From Brotaphodocola sp003480315 (GTDB lineage: Bacteria; Bacillota; Clostridia; Lachnospirales; Lachnospiraceae), in assembly GCF_964246085.1 (NCBI RefSeq), contig NZ_CAXTPD010000012.1: a DNA stretch of 64,000 bases; one strand, 5' to 3'. Below, in pieces: positions 16,559 to 24,863 of this stretch. Position numbers and translations under genes: made by a program. The notes under the pieces are model-generated. The model did not search any database. It was not told the origin of the DNA and saw only the letters and a list, made by a program, of their open reading frames with translations. Position 1 is the first letter of the stretch, and each line of letters begins with the position of its first letter.

Positions 16559-17935
16559 ATGGGACTTGATTTTGAAAAGATCAAACAGGCAGCAGAGGGT
16601 TATCGCGCAGACATGACTGCGTTCTTAAGAGCAATGATCTCTCATCCGAGCGAGAGCTGCGAGGAGAAAGAGGTAGTAGCATGCATCAAAGCTGAGATGG
16701 AGAAGTTAAACTTCGATAAAGTAGAGGTGGACGGTCTTGGCAACGTGATCGGCTGGATGGGCGAAGGCGACAAGATCATCGCAATCGACTCTCATATCGA
16801 TACTGTTGGTATTGGTAACATCAACAACTGGGAAGCTGATCCGTACGAAGGCTATGAGACCGATGAGATCATCTACGGCCGCGGCGGTTCCGACCAGGAA
16901 GGCGGTATGGCAAGTGCTGTTTACGGCGCAAAGATCATGAAGGATTTAAACCTCATTCCGGAGGGCTACAAGATCATGATCGTTGGTTCTGTACAGGAAG
17001 AGGACTGCGACGGTATGTGCTGGCAGTATATCTACAATAAAGATAAAATCGTTCCGGAGTTCGTAATCTCTACCGAGCCGACCGATGGCGGTATCTACCG
17101 CGGACATCGCGGACGTATGGAGATCCGTGTAGACGTGAAGGGCGTTTCCTGCCATGGTTCCGCACCGGAGCGTGGTTCTAACGCAATCTACAAGATGGCA
17201 GATATCATTGCTGATGTTCGTTCCCTGAACAACAACGGCTGTGACGAAGATACCGATATCAAGGGCCTTGTTAAGATGCTCAGCCCGAAATACAACCCGG
17301 AGCACTACGAGGATGCTCAGTTCCTCGGAAGAGGTACCTGCACCGTTTCCCAGATTTTCTACACCTCTCCGAGCCGTTGTGCAGTAGCAGACAGCTGTGC
17401 AATCTCCATCGACCGTCGTATGACCGCAGGTGAGACCTGGGATTCCTGTCTGGACGAGATCCGTCAGTTGCCGAGCGTTCAGAAGTATGGCGATGACGTT
17501 AAGGTTTCCATGTATATGTACGACCGTCCGTCATGGACCGGCGAAGTATACGAGACCGAGTGCTACTTCCCGACCTGGATCAACAAAGAGAATGCAGCTC
17601 ATGTACAGGCTCTGTACGATGCACACGTAGCTCTGTTCGGCGATCATCGTATGGGACCGGATTCCACCAAAGAGCTTCGTAACCGTCCGCTGATCGATAA
17701 GTGGACCTTCTCCACCAACGGTGTTGCAATCCAGGGCCGTTACGGCATCCCGTGCGTAGGCTTTGGCCCGGGTGCTGAGAGCCAGGCTCACGCTCCGAAC
17801 GAGATCACCTACAAAGATGACCTTGTAAGATGCGCAGCTATGTATGTAGCAGCAGCAAATCTGTACGACGGTTCCAAGAAGACAGATGATATTTCCCAGT
17901 TCCGCGCAGGCAAGACCAACAACGACATCAAATAA
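16559..17935 (+). CDS. ygeY: YgeY family selenium-metabolism-linked M20 hydrolase
   Basis: A 458-residue zinc-dependent amidohydrolase of peptidase family M20. Metal and catalytic motifs are SHIDTVGIGN, GRGGSDQEGG and EEDCDGMCW, with a late HAPNE near the C-terminus. A dimerisation domain is inserted in the middle. YgeY proteins occur almost only with ygeX, ygeW and selenium genes. A role in releasing the amino acid from a ureido or acyl intermediate fits, but the substrate is inferred. The open frame runs upstream to 16433 through ygeX; ATG 16559 behind CAGGAGGG is the clear start. The 64-nt gap after ygeX is the only one in this part without a hairpin. Confidence 0.93.
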   Translation: MGLDFEKIKQAAEGYRADMTAFLRAMISHPSESCEEKEVVACIKAEMEKLNFDKVEVDGLGNVIGWMGEGDKIIAIDSHIDTVGIGNINNWEADPYEGYETDEIIYGRGGSDQEGGMASAVYGAKIMKDLNLIPEGYKIMIVGSVQEEDCDGMCWQYIYNKDKIVPEFVISTEPTDGGIYRGHRGRMEIRVDVKGVSCHGSAPERGSNAIYKMADIIADVRSLNNNGCDEDTDIKGLVKMLSPKYNPEHYEDAQFLGRGTCTVSQIFYTSPSRCAVADSCAISIDRRMTAGETWDSCLDEIRQLPSVQKYGDDVKVSMYMYDRPSWTGEVYETECYFPTWINKENAAHVQALYDAHVALFGDHRMGPDSTKELRNRPLIDKWTFSTNGVAIQGRYGIPCVGFGPGAESQAHAPNEITYKDDLVRCAAMYVAAANLYDGSKKTDDISQFRAGKTNNDIK

Positions 17936-17960
17936 TCATCAGATAATATTTCAGTAGCCG

Positions 17961-17989
17961 GCAGATCAGCGCGGTGAGCGCTGGTCTGC
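17961..17989 (+). other. Intercistronic hairpin, ygeY-ygeW
   Basis: GCAGATCAGCGC (17961-17972) pairs with GCGCTGGTCTGC (17978-17989), a 12-bp stem with one G-U pair and a five-base loop; no T-tract follows. Confidence 0.55.
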
Positions 17990-18030
17990 ATCAAAAATAA
18001 TAATTTCTTATATGAAAGAAGGAGATCAAC

Positions 18031-19227
18031 ATGGATAAAGTATTACAGGGTTACATTGACAAACTGAACAAACTGAACTTCAAAGATATGTACGAGGGCG
18101 ATTTCTTCCTGACCTGGGAGAAAACCGATGACGAGATCGAGGCTGTTTTCACCGTAGCTGATGCTCTGCGTTACATGAGAGAGCATAACATCTCCACCAA
18201 GGTATTCGAGTCCGGCCTGGGCATCTCCCTGTTCCGTGATAACTCTACCCGTACCCGTTTCTCTTTTGCATCTGCTTGTAACCTGCTTGGTCTTGAGGTT
18301 CAGGATCTTGACGAGGGCAAGAGCCAGATCGCTCATGGTGAGACCGTTCGTGAGACCGCTAACATGATTTCCTTCATGGCTGACGTTATCGGTATCCGCG
18401 ATGATATGTACATCGGCAAGGGCAACAAATACATGCATGACGTAGTAGACGCTGTAACCGAGGGACATAAGGACGGCGTTCTGGAGCAGAAACCTACCCT
18501 GGTTAACTTACAGTGCGATATCGACCATCCGACCCAGTGTATGGCTGATATGCTTCACATCATCAACACCTTCGGCGGCGTTGAGAACTTAAAGGGCAAG
18601 AAGGTAGCTATGACCTGGGCTTACTCTCCGAGCTACGGCAAACCGCTTTCCGTACCGCAGGGCGTTATCGGCCTGATGACCAGATTCGGTATGGACGTTG
18701 TTCTGGCACATCCGGAAGGATACGAGGTAATGCCGGAGGTTGAGGAAGTAGCTAAGAAGAACGCTGAGAAGACCGGCGGCAGCTTCACCAAGACCAATTC
18801 CATGGCAGAGGCATTCAAGGATGCTGATATCGTATATCCGAAGAGCTGGGCTCCGTTCGCAGCTATGGAGAAGAGAACCAACCTGTACGCTGAGGGCGAT
18901 ACCGATGGTATTAAGGCTCTGGAGAAAGAGCTGCTTGCCCAGAACGCAGAGCACAAAGACTGGTGCTGCACCGAAGAGTTAATGTCCACCACCAAGGATG
19001 GCAAGGCTCTGTACCTGCATTGCTTACCGGCTGATATCAACGATGTATCCTGCAAGGACGGCGAGGTTGAGGCTTCCGTATTCGATCGTTATCGTACTCC
19101 TCTGTACAAAGAGGCTAGCTACAAGCCGTACATCATCGCAGCTATGATCCTGCTTGCAAAACAGCAGTGCCCGCAGGAGACTCTGGCTAAGCTGGCTGAG
19201 AAAGCAACCGAGAGACATATGGCATAA
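18031..19227 (+). CDS. ygeW: YgeW, knotted carbamoyltransferase
   Basis: A 398-residue member of the aspartate/ornithine carbamoyltransferase superfamily. The carbamoyl-phosphate loop is visible at residues 66-76 as SLFRDNSTRTR, and the second substrate motif is HCLPAD near residue 330. YgeW proteins differ from ATCase and OTCase, and their amino-acid acceptor was long unknown. Next to carbamate kinase the natural direction is phosphorolysis: a ureido group (for example on a diaminopropionate derivative) is passed to phosphate, giving carbamoyl phosphate. That direction is inference. The ribosome binding site is GAAGGAG. Confidence 0.94.
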   Translation: MDKVLQGYIDKLNKLNFKDMYEGDFFLTWEKTDDEIEAVFTVADALRYMREHNISTKVFESGLGISLFRDNSTRTRFSFASACNLLGLEVQDLDEGKSQIAHGETVRETANMISFMADVIGIRDDMYIGKGNKYMHDVVDAVTEGHKDGVLEQKPTLVNLQCDIDHPTQCMADMLHIINTFGGVENLKGKKVAMTWAYSPSYGKPLSVPQGVIGLMTRFGMDVVLAHPEGYEVMPEVEEVAKKNAEKTGGSFTKTNSMAEAFKDADIVYPKSWAPFAAMEKRTNLYAEGDTDGIKALEKELLAQNAEHKDWCCTEELMSTTKDGKALYLHCLPADINDVSCKDGEVEASVFDRYRTPLYKEASYKPYIIAAMILLAKQQCPQETLAKLAEKATERHMA

Positions 19228-19296
19228 TTTGCCTGTTGTCAGAATAATCTGGTAAATTGGGAAATCCCTTTTTATACAACAACCTGCTCAACAAAA

Positions 19297-19331
19297 GCGG
19301 TGGCAGTCCTTAAACGGACTGCCATCACTGC
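19297..19331 (+). other. Intercistronic hairpin, ygeW-arcC
   Basis: GTGGCAGTCC (19300-19309) pairs with GGACTGCCAT (19316-19325), and AGCG/CACTGCT flanks extend it. The 203-nt gap holds no convincing small gene. Confidence 0.5.
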
Positions 19332-19430
19332 TTCAAAAAGAAAAATGAAAATAGTCCGCGGGGGAAAATCGCAGATCCGGTTTGCACAAGGTGCGAACAG
19401 CAGCGAAAGGCGGACATAGGAGATATTGTT

Positions 19431-20372
19431 ATGGGAAAAAGAATTGTAATCGCCCTTGGCGGTAATGCATTGGGAAATAATCTGCCGGAGCAGATGATCG
19501 CGGTGAAGAAAACTGCTTCCGCAATCGTAGATCTGATCGAGGCCGGCAACGAAGTTGTAATCGCACACGGAAATGGACCGCAGGTAGGCATGATCCAGAA
19601 CGCAATGTCTGAGCTGACCCGTTCCAATCCGGAAAAATACATTCCGTGTCCGCTGTCTGTATGCGTGGCTATGAGTCAGGGCTACATCGGATACGATCTG
19701 CAGAATGCGCTGCGTGAGGAAATGCTGGATCGCGGTATTAATACCGGATGCACCACCATTCTGACACAGGTAGAGGTAGATGCGAATGATCCTGCTTTCG
19801 AAAATCCGACAAAGCCGATCGGCGCATTTATGACAAAGGAAGAGGCAGACAAGCTGGTCAAAGAGAAAGGATATAAGGTTGTTGAGGACGCAGGACGTGG
19901 TTACCGCCGTGTTGTTGCTTCTCCGAAGCCGAAGTCCATCATCGAGATCGACACCATCCGCAGCCTGGTCGAGAATGATTATGTCGTTGTTGCATGTGGC
20001 GGCGGCGGTATCCCGGTATTCGTAAGCGGAGGCCATCACTTAAAGGGTGCTGCAGCAGTAATTGATAAAGATTTCGCAGCAGAGAAGCTGGCAGAACAGT
20101 TAAACGCAGACTGCCTGATCATTTTAACCGCAGTCGAGAAGGTTGCAGTTCACTTCGGAAAACCGGATCAGGAGTGGCTGTCTGAGCTTACCCCGGAAAC
20201 GGCACAGAAGTACATCGAGGCTGGCGAGTTCGCACCTGGCTCCATGCTTCCGAAGGTACAGGCAGCGGTTGCTTTCGCAGAGTCTGCACCGGGACGAGAG
20301 TCTCTGATCACTCTGCTTGAGAAAGCAAAAGATGGTATCAATGGTCTGACAGGTACCAGAATTCATCAGTAA
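19431..20372 (+). CDS. arcC: Carbamate kinase
   Basis: Catalyses carbamoyl phosphate + ADP to ATP + carbamate, the substrate-level energy step of ureide fermentation. At 313 residues it matches the family length. It opens with KRIVIALGGNALG and contains VIAHGNGPQVG, CGGGGIPVF and the late ILTAVEKVAVHFGKP. In E. coli the equivalent gene in this cluster is yqeA. Placement directly after ygeW supports use of the carbamoyl phosphate made there rather than from arginine, and no arginine deiminase is nearby. The ribosome binding site is AGGAG. Confidence 0.96.
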   Translation: MGKRIVIALGGNALGNNLPEQMIAVKKTASAIVDLIEAGNEVVIAHGNGPQVGMIQNAMSELTRSNPEKYIPCPLSVCVAMSQGYIGYDLQNALREEMLDRGINTGCTTILTQVEVDANDPAFENPTKPIGAFMTKEEADKLVKEKGYKVVEDAGRGYRRVVASPKPKSIIEIDTIRSLVENDYVVVACGGGGIPVFVSGGHHLKGAAAVIDKDFAAEKLAEQLNADCLIILTAVEKVAVHFGKPDQEWLSELTPETAQKYIEAGEFAPGSMLPKVQAAVAFAESAPGRESLITLLEKAKDGINGLTGTRIHQ

Positions 20373-20391
20373 GCGAATATTGAAAATAAGA

Positions 20392-20430
20392 TAAGCGCAG
20401 GAAAACGGCTTGGCTGTTTTCCTGCGCTTA
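20392..20430 (+). other. Intercistronic hairpin, arcC-hyuA
   Basis: TAAGCGCAGGAAAAC (20392-20406) pairs perfectly with GTTTTCCTGCGCTTA (20416-20430), a 15-bp stem. AAAGCC follows, so it lacks a terminator T-tract. Confidence 0.6.
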
Positions 20431-20454
20431 AAGCCATATATAGGAGAAGTTTAA

Positions 20455-21846
20455 ATGATGAAAAAAATAATTAAAAACGGAATGCTCTGCACCGAGAGTG
20501 GTGTATATGAAGCCGATCTTCTGCTGGAAGAAGGCGTGATCCGTGAGATCGGAACCGATCTTCAGGATTCCGGGGCCGAAGTAGTAGACGCGAAAGGAAA
20601 GTATGTACTTCCGGGCGCTGTGGATATCCACACGCACATGGATCTGGATGTAGGAATTGCCCGTGTCATCGATGATTTCTATACCGGAACTATTGCGGCA
20701 GCCTGTGGTGGAACCACATCCATAGTAGATCATATGGCCTTCGGCCCGCAGAACTGCAGTCTGTGGCATCAGGTAAAGGAATACCACAGACTGGCCGATG
20801 GAAATGCAGTAGTCGACTATGGATTCCACGGTGTCTTCCAGCATGTGAACCCACAGGTCCTGGAAGAAATGGGAGAGATTGCAAAGGAAGAGGGCATCAC
20901 CAGCTTTAAGGTATATATGACCTACGGCTACGGCCTTGGAGACAGTGATCTGATGCAGATCCTGACCCGGGCAAAGCAGGATGGCATCCTCATTGCGTCC
21001 CACTGCGAGAACGACGGCATCGTCAATTACTGGCGGGAAAAATTTGTCAAAGAGGGACATACCCAGGCAAAGTATCATCCGATCAGTCGTCCGGCAGCGG
21101 CAGAGGCAGAGGCAGTAAACCGTTTCCTGTATCTGGCAGAGTCGGCAGGCGAGGCTCCGGTTTATGTGGTACATTTATCCAGTAAGCAGGGACTTATGGA
21201 AGTGCGCCGGGCGAAACGCCGTGGACAGAAGCATTTTGGTGTGGAGACATGTCCGCAGTATCTGTTTATGACCGATGACCGTTACGCGGATGATCAGGAA
21301 GGCTTAAAGGCCATCATGGCACCGCCTCTTCGCAGAAAAGAAGATAATGAGGCACTCTGGCAGGCCCTGGCGAGTGGGGAGCTGGATGCAGTCGCAACCG
21401 ATCATTGCCCGTTTACGTTCGCAAAGCAGAAGCAGCAGGGCGCGAAAGACTTTACCCAGTGTCCGAGCGGAGCGCCTGGTGTGGAGGAACGCCTCCCGCT
21501 GATGTTCTCCGAGGCAGTGAAAGGAAATCATCTGACCATTCCGCAGGTGGTACATTACCTGTGCACAAATCCGGCAAAGATCGCCGGACTGTATCCGAAG
21601 AAGGGAACAATCCAGACCGGTTCCGATGCAGACCTGGTACTCATCGATCCGAAGAAGGAATGGACTATCACCACAGAGAAGATGCACGGAAACGCAGATT
21701 ATACCTGCTACGAGGGCACGAAGGTGACAGGTGCGATCGAGAAAGTATTCCTGCGCGGAAGAGAGATCGTTACGGATGGAAACTTTGTGGGAACACGCGG
21801 CGAGGGCCAGTATTTAAAACGAGGAAAGAGCTCTTTGGCAGAGTAA
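20455..21846 (+). CDS. hyuA: Dihydropyrimidinase/D-hydantoinase family cyclic amidohydrolase
   Basis: A 463-residue zinc amidohydrolase that opens hydantoin-like or dihydropyrimidine rings. The metal motif is His59-x-His61 (DIHTHMDLDVG), the carboxylated lysine lies in GITSFKVYMTYG, and later metal ligands are in HCEND, VVHLSS and ATDHCPF. In the E. coli cluster the equivalent is ygeZ (phenylhydantoinase). It should open an imidazolidine or reduced purine intermediate to a ureido acid, which YgeW and the M20 enzymes then process. Tandem ATGs open the frame; AGGAG lies 7 nt before the first. Confidence 0.92.
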   Translation: MMKKIIKNGMLCTESGVYEADLLLEEGVIREIGTDLQDSGAEVVDAKGKYVLPGAVDIHTHMDLDVGIARVIDDFYTGTIAAACGGTTSIVDHMAFGPQNCSLWHQVKEYHRLADGNAVVDYGFHGVFQHVNPQVLEEMGEIAKEEGITSFKVYMTYGYGLGDSDLMQILTRAKQDGILIASHCENDGIVNYWREKFVKEGHTQAKYHPISRPAAAEAEAVNRFLYLAESAGEAPVYVVHLSSKQGLMEVRRAKRRGQKHFGVETCPQYLFMTDDRYADDQEGLKAIMAPPLRRKEDNEALWQALASGELDAVATDHCPFTFAKQKQQGAKDFTQCPSGAPGVEERLPLMFSEAVKGNHLTIPQVVHYLCTNPAKIAGLYPKKGTIQTGSDADLVLIDPKKEWTITTEKMHGNADYTCYEGTKVTGAIEKVFLRGREIVTDGNFVGTRGEGQYLKRGKSSLAE

Positions 21847-21938
21847 TATGAAATTGGAGTCAGACTCCGGCAGTGGCAGATGGCCTGGCAGACAGAATAG
21901 AAAGCGGGCCGGAGATGAAAGAAAGGAAGTAAAAGAAC

Positions 21939-23105
21939 ATGCAGAATACGGATGCAGTGGCATGGACAAAGAAATTAGTTGGCATCGAGAGCACAAATCC
22001 GGGAACAGAAGAGTATGAGATTGCCGGATTTCTGGAGCAGGAGATCCGGGCAGTGCTCCCGGAGCGCGGCGAACTGAAAAAAGATTATACCAGGGAGGGA
22101 CGTCCGGTCCTGCTGGCAGTCCTTCCGGGTGAGACAAAGGAAGAAATGGTGTTGATCTGTCATATGGATACCGTTCCGGTTGCCGGAGGCTGGACAAAGA
22201 ATCCTCTGGGCGAGGACGGGGAGAACGGCCGATTTTTCGGCCGCGGTTCCTGCGACATGAAATCCGGTCTGGCCTGCGCACTGTGTGCGTTTCTGGAAGC
22301 TGCGGCACAGATGAAGGAAAACGGCAAGGCTCCGAAACGTACCTTAAAGTGGATCGGGACCTGTGATGAAGAGGGAGATATGACCGGCGCGGAACGAGTG
22401 ATCGAGCTTGGCTGGGTCACAAAAGACAGCCTGGTGATGGATACGGAGCCGACCGACGGAGAAATCCAGACCGCCCACAAGGGACGTTACTGGTTTGAGG
22501 TGACTATGCACGGAAAGGCAGCTCACGCCAGCCGCCCGGAGCAGGGCATGGATGCCATTGCCGGCATGGCTTATATGCTGGCATCTGCCCGCAATCGTGT
22601 GAAAGAGTTGAAGGAAGATGCGTTTCTGGGCAAGTCTACCATTGTTTTTGGTGAGATCCAGGGAGGCGTCCATCCGTATCAGGTTCCGGCAGAGTGCAAA
22701 GTATCAGTGGATATGCGCGTGGTACCGCCATATCATATCGAAGATGTGAAGACACTGCTGGAAGCTGCAGCAGAAGACGCGGCAAAGGAAATTCCGGGTC
22801 TGAAAGCAGAAATCCGGATCACAGGAAACCGTCCGCCTATCGCACACCACGAGGATGCTGAGATGCTCTCCCGTATCAGGACAGCTGTTGAGCAGGAAAC
22901 CGGAAAAGTACCGGTGGTTTCCGCATTTCCGGGCTACACGGATACGGCCGTGATTGCCGGAACTACCGGAAACTGTAACGGTCTTTCTTATGGACCGGGT
23001 ACCCTGGCCATGGCCCACAAAGCGGATGAGTACGTGGATGAGGCAGATATCCGCCGATGTCAGAAGGTATATGAGACCCTGTTAAAAGAATGGCTGTGGA
23101 TGTAA
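21939..23105 (+). CDS. M20 family amidohydrolase (ArgE/DapE type)
   Basis: A 388-residue metal-dependent hydrolase with the M20 motifs CHMDTVPVAGG, GRGSCDMKSG, CDEEGDM and a late MAHKADEYV. It resembles ArgE/DapE and YgeY and is the second M20 enzyme of the locus. Such enzymes cleave acyl or carbamoyl groups from amino acids. It may act on an N-carbamoyl (ureido) acid formed by HyuA, but this is inference. GAAAGGAAG precedes the ATG. The 92-nt gap after hyuA contains a small GGAGT/ACTCC hairpin (21855-21867). Confidence 0.82.
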   Translation: MQNTDAVAWTKKLVGIESTNPGTEEYEIAGFLEQEIRAVLPERGELKKDYTREGRPVLLAVLPGETKEEMVLICHMDTVPVAGGWTKNPLGEDGENGRFFGRGSCDMKSGLACALCAFLEAAAQMKENGKAPKRTLKWIGTCDEEGDMTGAERVIELGWVTKDSLVMDTEPTDGEIQTAHKGRYWFEVTMHGKAAHASRPEQGMDAIAGMAYMLASARNRVKELKEDAFLGKSTIVFGEIQGGVHPYQVPAECKVSVDMRVVPPYHIEDVKTLLEAAAEDAAKEIPGLKAEIRITGNRPPIAHHEDAEMLSRIRTAVEQETGKVPVVSAFPGYTDTAVIAGTTGNCNGLSYGPGTLAMAHKADEYVDEADIRRCQKVYETLLKEWLWM

Positions 23106-23121
23106 TTTACGGATTTAACAG

Positions 23122-23152
23122 TTGGACGGAACAGATCTGTCTGTGCTATGAT
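23122..23152 (+). promoter_or_regulatory. Internal promoter for the selenium genes
   Basis: TATGAT (23147-23152) with extended TGC; a weak -35 TTGGAC (23122-23127) is 19 bp upstream. An ACAGATCTGT palindrome lies in the spacer. Confidence 0.45.
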
Positions 23153-23184
23153 AAGAAAGGCTAGATTTCAGGAAAGGAGAAATT

Positions 23185-24219
23185 ATGGCAGGAGGTTTAT
23201 TTTGCAGCAGCGGCGGCTGCACGGCGAAGCTGGGCCCGGATATTCTGGAACGGGTCTTAAGCCGGATTGAGCGCGGTGCGGCCGACCCGAATCTGCTGGT
23301 GGGCTTTGACAGCAGTGACGATGCGGCAGTCTATCGTGTCAGTGATGAGGTGGCTGTGGTGCAGACGCTGGATTTCTTTCCGCCGATGCTGGAGGATCCC
23401 TATGTGTTTGGCCAGATTGCGGCAACAAATGCGCTGAGTGATGTGTATGCCATGGGAGGTGAGGTCATCAGTGCATTGAATATTGTGTGTTTTCCGCAGG
23501 ATGAAGATCTGAATGTTCTCGGTGAAATCATGCGGGGCGGTTCGGAAAAGGTGGTGGAGGCCGGAGCTGTACTTTGCGGCGGTCATTCCATCAACGATAA
23601 GGATGTGAAGTACGGACTTTCCGTAAACGGTGTTGTGCATCCGGACCGGATCTACAAAAATAACGGCGGCCAGGCAGGAGATGTGCTGATCCTGACCAAG
23701 AAGCTCGGGGTCGGCATCATGAACACTGCAAACCGGGTGGGAGCGGCTTCCAAAGAGGCAATGGCAGAAGCCATCACATCCATGACTACGTTGAACAAGT
23801 ATGCGGCGGCTATCTCAAAAAAGTATACGGTGCATGCCTGTACTGATGTGACCGGATTCAGCTTTCTGGGACATCTGCATGAAATGCTGGATAAGCGCCT
23901 CTGGGCGGTGGTGGATACCCTGAGTATGCCATATATCAAGGAAGCCTATACCCATGCGGAGAATTTTATGATCACGGCGGCCGGACAGCGCAACCGCAAC
24001 CACGTTGGAACATTTGTTGATTTTAAGGGTATTCCGTTCCCGCTTGAGGAGATTTTATTTGATCCGCAGACCTCGGGAGGGCTGCTTTTTGCAGTGCCCC
24101 AGGAGGAAGGCAAAGCGTTCCGGCAGGAATTAAAAGAGGCCGGACTTCCGGCCCAGATCGTGGGACGGCTCATAAAACAAGGGGATGCCGGATTTCAGAA
24201 GGAAATCACTGTGCTGTAA
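23185..24219 (+). CDS. selD: Selenophosphate synthetase (selenide, water dikinase), cysteine form
   Basis: Makes selenophosphate from selenide and ATP (EC 2.7.9.3). The 344 residues match the family. The active site is Cys12 with Lys15 (SSGGCTAKLGPD); the active-site codon is TGC, so no selenocysteine is used here. Later motifs include GFDSSDDAAV, DFFPPMLEDPY and CGGHSINDKD. It lies in the purine locus without selA or selB in view, which points to labile selenium for the molybdenum enzyme, though use elsewhere in the cell cannot be excluded. AGGAAAGGAG precedes the ATG. Confidence 0.95.
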   Translation: MAGGLFCSSGGCTAKLGPDILERVLSRIERGAADPNLLVGFDSSDDAAVYRVSDEVAVVQTLDFFPPMLEDPYVFGQIAATNALSDVYAMGGEVISALNIVCFPQDEDLNVLGEIMRGGSEKVVEAGAVLCGGHSINDKDVKYGLSVNGVVHPDRIYKNNGGQAGDVLILTKKLGVGIMNTANRVGAASKEAMAEAITSMTTLNKYAAAISKKYTVHACTDVTGFSFLGHLHEMLDKRLWAVVDTLSMPYIKEAYTHAENFMITAAGQRNRNHVGTFVDFKGIPFPLEEILFDPQTSGGLLFAVPQEEGKAFRQELKEAGLPAQIVGRLIKQGDAGFQKEITVL

Positions 24220-24254
24220 AAATGTAAATGGATCAGGAAAGAGAGGAAACTGGT

Positions 24255-24863
24255 ATGATAACAGTAGATGCAAGGGGCGAAATCTGCCCGATTCCGTTAA
24301 TCAAGGCAAAAGAGGCAATCAAGAACTTAAACGGAGCCGGAACTGTAGAGGTTTTCGTTGATAACGAGATCGCAGTCCAGAACCTGAAGAAGATGGCGGT
24401 TCAGATGGGCTACGGCGTGGAGGCCTCCAAAGAGGAAGAAAAGACCTGGAAGGTGGTTCTTCATGTGAGCGGACAGGAAAAATCAGCAGAGGAGATCCCT
24501 GCAGACCAGTGCCTGGTTCCGGCAAAGAAAAAAACGGTGGTTGCTGTTACAGCAGATCATATGGGAGATGGCAACGAGGAGCTTGGCAAGGTTCTGATCA
24601 AAGGCTTCTTATTTGCCCAGACCCAGCTGGAAACTCTGCCGGATACCATTTTATTCTACAATGGCGGCGCAAAGCTGACCTGTGAGGGTTCTGACTCCAT
24701 CGAGGATTTAAAGAAGCTGGAAGAGGCCGGTGTGCAGATCCTGACCTGCGGTACCTGCTTAAATTACTACGGACTGACTGAGAAATTAAAAGTCGGCGGT
24801 GTTACCAATATGTATGTGATCGCACAGACCATGGCTGAAGCAGACCTGGTTGTGCGGCCATGA
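24255..24863 (+). CDS. yedF: YedF, sulfurtransferase-like selenium metabolism protein
   Basis: About 202 residues in two parts. An N-terminal SirA/TusA-like domain carries the CPxP motif with Cys11 (RGEICPIPLIKAK), and a C-terminal DsrE-like part contains Cys-rich LTCGTCLNYYG. Proteins of this form track selD and selenium-dependent molybdenum hydroxylases and are thought to hand on selenium as a persulfide-like species. The frame is open from ATG 24228, but the ATG at 24255, behind GAGGAAAC, fits the family start. Its stop overlaps the next start (ATGA), so the two genes are coupled. Confidence 0.92.
   Translation: MITVDARGEICPIPLIKAKEAIKNLNGAGTVEVFVDNEIAVQNLKKMAVQMGYGVEASKEEEKTWKVVLHVSGQEKSAEEIPADQCLVPAKKKTVVAVTADHMGDGNEELGKVLIKGFLFAQTQLETLPDTILFYNGGAKLTCEGSDSIEDLKKLEEAGVQILTCGTCLNYYGLTEKLKVGGVTNMYVIAQTMAEADLVVRP

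Noticed and set aside
19272..20039. 255-codon open frame on the minus strand over arcC
   Set aside because: It is a shadow of the strongly biased arcC codons, Cys-rich and without domain features.
23185..23229. Selenocysteine codon in SelD
   Set aside because: The active-site codon is TGC and no in-frame TGA is present, so this is the cysteine form.
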